Origin: Bacteroidales bacterium
GTDB taxonomy: Bacteria; Bacteroidota; Bacteroidia; Bacteroidales; Dysgonomonadaceae
Length of the DNA: 7,887 nucleotides
Direction: 5' to 3'
Assembly (NCBI GenBank): GCA_012518155.1
Contig: JAAYTC010000106.1
Location: forward strand, 1 to 7,887
The position numbers were made by a program, and so were the translations under genes. Positions within the stretch are counted from its first letter, which is position 1. Every line of letters begins with the position of its first letter. The notes beneath the pieces were generated by a model that worked only from the letters and a program-made list of their open reading frames with translations, was not told where the DNA came from and ran no database searches. Positions 5,183-7,887 of this stretch are shown piece after piece.

Positions 5183-5875
5183 ATGAAAAGGGTAATCGCA
5201 ATGGTTATCGGGATGTTTTTGATGAATGCCTCTTTCTACGCGACCTACGCGCAGGAGCACGGGCTTCAAGACACTTCTCGTGTGCTTCAAGAAAAAACCG
5301 ACATTACGCGAGATACCACGATCACTGTTTCAGGGGACAGCATGATCGTCATAAATAATGATGTGGCAGCCCGCGTTTTTAAACCCTCGCCCACTAAAGC
5401 TGTCATTTATTCAGCTATCTTCCCGGGTTTGGGACAAATATATAATCGGAAATATTGGAAGCTGCCCATCGTGTATGGAGGATTCGTGGGATTCACCTAC
5501 GCTATTACGTGGAATCATGGATATTATAGGGATTATTTGGGAGGGTATCAAGATATCATGGACGATAATCCCGAAACTAACCGATGGCATAACATGCTTC
5601 CTTACGGGATGGAGCCTGAATCAGTGGACGAGGAATGGTTCACGGGAGTGTTGCAGCAACGGAAAGATTATTACAGGTATTATCGCGACTTGAGCATCAT
5701 CGGCACGGTCGCGTGGTACCTCTTGGCCATCGTAGACGCGTACGTGGACGCACAGTTATTTGACTTCGATATGAGTCCCGATTTATCGCTACGAGTAGAA
5801 CCCGCGATTTTAAAAGATAATGAATCGCGTTACATGAGAAACTCTTACGGGCTACAGTGGAGTTTCCGGTTTTAA
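5183..5875 (+). CDS. DUF5683-family membrane protein of unknown function in the par cluster
   Basis: This 230-residue protein is exported or membrane-bound, and I recognise it as DUF5683. It starts with a signal peptide (residues 1 to about 23, ending TYA before QEHG), followed by an Asp/Thr-rich segment (about 25-65). The core carries the hallmark SAIFPGLGQIYNRKYWK (77-93), a hydrophobic segment at about 94-110, an aromatic region rich in Tyr, Trp and Asp (111-170), a second hydrophobic segment at about 171-187, and a C-terminal part (190-230) ending in FRF, which could be a short beta strand. PGLGQ-x-YN is a conserved family feature that resembles the start of TM2-type helical hairpins. No catalytic motif is visible and the function is unknown. 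The gene begins 6 bases after parB and ends 19 bases before the transglycosylase gene, so it is almost certainly cotranscribed with both. The first methionine after the parB stop is used, and it gives a good signal peptide. Confidence 0.85.
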   Translation: MKRVIAMVIGMFLMNASFYATYAQEHGLQDTSRVLQEKTDITRDTTITVSGDSMIVINNDVAARVFKPSPTKAVIYSAIFPGLGQIYNRKYWKLPIVYGGFVGFTYAITWNHGYYRDYLGGYQDIMDDNPETNRWHNMLPYGMEPESVDEEWFTGVLQQRKDYYRYYRDLSIIGTVAWYLLAIVDAYVDAQLFDFDMSPDLSLRVEPAILKDNESRYMRNSYGLQWSFRF

Positions 5876-5894
5876 TTAAAGAGAATTAGTCATT

Positions 5895-7661
5895 ATGAAC
5901 AAAAATGTTTTGCTGACTCTCGTGTGCATAGTTGTGAATTTAACGCTGCTTGCACAAGATAACCTACAGCAAAAAGATCTCGAACCGGTGGTAATCACCG
6001 ATAGTGCCATCGTATATCCCGAGAGCATGCAGGAAAACCTCAGTGACCTGTTGCGTGCGTGGCAACTCGATTTGTCGAAATCCGAAACAGAATGCAAGCG
6101 GGGACAGAACGTGGTGTTTCACGATTCAATATACGTGAGCCGGCTATACAGTATGCCTACGGAAATAGAGATGTCGTATAACCAAGTAGTGCGCTCCTAC
6201 ATTGATATGTACACTGTTCGCAGACGAGAACAGGTGAGTTATATGCTGGCGTTGGGTGATTACTATTTCCCCATGTTTGAAGCCGCGCTCGATCGGCATG
6301 GACTTCCGTTAGAACTTAAATTTCTTCCGGTGATCGAATCTGCACTCAACCCCGTGGCGGTTTCACGGGCGGGGGCCACGGGACTGTGGCAATTTATGCT
6401 GCGTACCGGGAAAGGGTATGGCTTGGAAGTAAATAGCTTGGTCGATGAGCGGCGCGACCCCTACAAATCGACCGAAGCTGCCGTGCAGTACCTGAAAGAT
6501 CTTTATACGATTTATGGGGACTGGAACTTGGTGATCGCTGCCTATAACTGTGGCCCGGGTAACGTGAACAAGGCGATCGCGAGAAGCGGGGGAAAACGAG
6601 ACTACTGGGATATATATTATCACCTCCCGAGGGAGACGAGGGGGTACGTGCCCGCCTTTATCGCGGCCAATTATGTCATGAATCATTACTCCGATCACCA
6701 TATCTGCCCTGTACATATGTTTGATACAACAGGTGCTGCTCTTGATACGATACACGTAACGGAACAGATTCATTTTGAGCAGATAGCAGGCGTGTTGGAT
6801 GTGTCGGTAGGTGAGTTAAGACGCCTTAATCCGCAGTTCCGAAAAGATATTGTGCCGGGTAATTACAAATCTTACGCGCTGGTTCTCCCCTCGGAAAAGA
6901 TGTATGCTTTTATCCATCAAAATGATTCGATCATCAACTACGACAGAAGTCGTTACTTTACCCATCGAACGCATACGTTGGACGGAGCATCGATGGATGG
7001 GAGCGGTGAGGATGTTATCTATCGCGTGCGTAGAGGCGATAACCTTTCTACCATAGCACAAAGGAATGGTACCTCTGTTGCCCGGCTTCGATCCATGAAC
7101 GGCCTTCGATCCGACCGGTTGAGCATCGGACAACGGCTAATAGTGGGGAAACGTGCGGTAGAGACTACTCGAGATAACTCCTCGAAAGAGGTACAGTTAG
7201 CACAAGCAAGCAGTGATGGAAATACAACTACTGTTAATACCTATTACAGGGTGCGAAAGGGAGATACGTTAGGTGCAATCGCTCAAAAGAATGGAGTGGG
7301 AGTGTCGCAGCTACAATCATGGAATGGTTTACGAACGTCGCGCATAGGGATTGGTGATCAACTGATCGTGAAGCAAGAAACAGTTCCCGTCGCGAAGGAG
7401 GAGAATGAACAAGATGTGAGCGAAACCGACCGGGAAGAGCGTACCGTCGACAGCAATATCATATCAGAGTACCTGAAGAAACAGATGAATAAAACCGACG
7501 AGGGTCAATCTGAAACCGAGGAGATGGAAGCTGCTGCCGATACGAATACCCGTGACTCTTATCCCGAAGGTGAAGGAACATCGCTCAACGAGAATGGTTC
7601 GATCGAAAGTGGTGCATTGTCTGAGAACGGTGCATTGCCTGAGAACGGGGAAGAGGAGTGA
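5895..7661 (+). CDS. mltD: MltD-type lytic transglycosylase with LysM domains
   Basis: This is a secreted peptidoglycan lytic transglycosylase of 588 residues. It cleaves the MurNAc-GlcNAc bond and leaves 1,6-anhydro ends in the periplasm. It has a signal peptide (residues 1 to about 20, LLA before QDN); C11 is not in a valid lipobox, unlike the lipoprotein MltD of E. coli. An N-terminal region (about 25-115) leads into the SLT catalytic domain (about 115-265): FLPVIESALNP (143-153) with catalytic E148, SRAGATGLWQFM (157-168), VDERRDPY (183-190), AAYNCGPGNV (215-224) and LPRETRGYVP (244-253). A degenerate LysM-like segment lies at about 290-335, followed by two clear LysM repeats that bind glycan chains at about 374-417 and 449-492. 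The last ~95 residues are acidic, low in complexity and end in short repeats. It is last in the parA-parB-DUF5683 series, 19 bases after DUF5683. Confidence 0.93.
   Translation: MNKNVLLTLVCIVVNLTLLAQDNLQQKDLEPVVITDSAIVYPESMQENLSDLLRAWQLDLSKSETECKRGQNVVFHDSIYVSRLYSMPTEIEMSYNQVVRSYIDMYTVRRREQVSYMLALGDYYFPMFEAALDRHGLPLELKFLPVIESALNPVAVSRAGATGLWQFMLRTGKGYGLEVNSLVDERRDPYKSTEAAVQYLKDLYTIYGDWNLVIAAYNCGPGNVNKAIARSGGKRDYWDIYYHLPRETRGYVPAFIAANYVMNHYSDHHICPVHMFDTTGAALDTIHVTEQIHFEQIAGVLDVSVGELRRLNPQFRKDIVPGNYKSYALVLPSEKMYAFIHQNDSIINYDRSRYFTHRTHTLDGASMDGSGEDVIYRVRRGDNLSTIAQRNGTSVARLRSMNGLRSDRLSIGQRLIVGKRAVETTRDNSSKEVQLAQASSDGNTTTVNTYYRVRKGDTLGAIAQKNGVGVSQLQSWNGLRTSRIGIGDQLIVKQETVPVAKEENEQDVSETDREERTVDSNIISEYLKKQMNKTDEGQSETEEMEAAADTNTRDSYPEGEGTSLNENGSIESGALSENGALPENGEEE
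7611..7646 (+). repeat. 18-base tandem repeat at the end of the transglycosylase gene
   Basis: Two adjacent 18-base units (7611-7628 and 7629-7646) differ at one position (T versus C at unit position 10). They encode GALSEN and GALPEN, followed by GEEE and the stop. The unit is a multiple of three, so copy-number change would keep the frame and only lengthen or shorten the acidic tail. Confidence 0.75.
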
Positions 7662-7662
7662 T

Positions 7663-7887
7663 TTACAGCACCAATACTTTTTTTGTCGCGGTGTGGCCTT
7701 CCACGGTTCTTACCCGCACGATATAAACCCCTTTTGGAAGGTGCCCTGATGGATAAGAAGCTCTGTTAATACTTATATCGGCCGCTTCTTGATGGATTTT
7801 TATTCCCGACGAATAAAATATTTCCCACTCTAAAAGATCGCTATTCGATTCTATTAATATACGTTGCACCTCTCGGGAGTGATATAC
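7663..7887 (-). CDS. C-terminal T9SS sorting domain of a secreted protein (5' part missing)
   Basis: This minus-strand frame is open from the right edge to a TAA at 7665-7663 and supplies the last 74 residues of a longer protein. The pattern is that of a type IX secretion (Por) type A sorting domain: a strand around VQRILIES, then LEWEIFYSSGIKI, an INRASYPSGHLPKGVYIVRV segment (the conserved L-x-x-G-x-Y-x-V-x-V element) and the final TKKVLVL. Such domains direct proteins across the outer membrane, where PorU-type sortases remove them. The cargo protein lies outside the window, so its function is unknown. A GTG at 7869-7867 could be misread as a start, but the frame stays open beyond it and the domain begins further upstream. 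The gene converges on the transglycosylase gene with one base (7662) between the stop codons. Confidence 0.85.
   Translation of the reverse strand, partial: VYHSREVQRILIESNSDLLEWEIFYSSGIKIHQEAADISINRASYPSGHLPKGVYIVRVRTVEGHTATKKVLVL

Noticed and set aside
5895..5930. Lipoprotein signal (Cys11) in the transglycosylase
   Set aside because: The residues before C11 are T-L-V, not an acceptable lipobox, and a normal signal-peptidase I site follows at about residue 20.
7663..7869. A complete small protein of 68 residues starting at GTG 7869
   Set aside because: The frame stays open to the window edge and the upstream residues continue the sorting domain, so this is the end of a longer gene.

Overview
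The window looks like Bacteroidota chromosome, most likely order Bacteroidales and, within it, a lineage with a type IX secretion system (Porphyromonadaceae/Dysgonomonadaceae-like rather than Bacteroides itself). The reasons are: promoter elements of the Bacteroidetes type (TAnnTTTG) in front of several genes; start codons with A/T-rich leaders and no clear Shine-Dalgarno sequence; a Bacteroidetes-type ArgG preceded by a GNAT gene; the parA-parB-DUF5683-lytic transglycosylase order that I know from Bacteroidales; and a C-terminal type IX sorting domain at the right edge. The taxon below phylum is inference.

Layout. Left edge to 1556 (minus strand): a two-gene arginine-biosynthesis unit, a GNAT acyltransferase followed by argG; the stop and start codons overlap (ATGA), and argG runs off the left edge. 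1557-1993: a 437-base divergent intergenic region with a promoter on each strand. On the arginine side the leader is about 190 bases long and holds a possible leader peptide, a hairpin and a 14-base perfect palindrome. 1994-3331 (plus): a stand-alone radical-SAM/PLP aminomutase of the KamA/EpmB superfamily. 3332-3482: a weak terminator, a promoter and a leader hairpin. 3483-7661 (plus): four closely spaced genes, parA, parB, a DUF5683 membrane protein and a LysM-containing MltD-type lytic transglycosylase. 7663 to the right edge (minus): the last 74 codons of a T9SS-secreted protein, converging on the transglycosylase gene with one base between the stop codons.

How the genes work together. 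The left unit makes arginine: the GNAT protein probably acylates glutamate at the first step, and ArgG makes argininosuccinate near the end. The right cluster joins chromosome segregation (ParA ATPase, ParB CTPase/clamp) to cell-wall remodelling (lytic transglycosylase) through an uncharacterised membrane protein. That arrangement is the best candidate here for an under-described system, although the gene order itself is not new. No RNA genes, insertion sequences or CRISPR arrays were seen.
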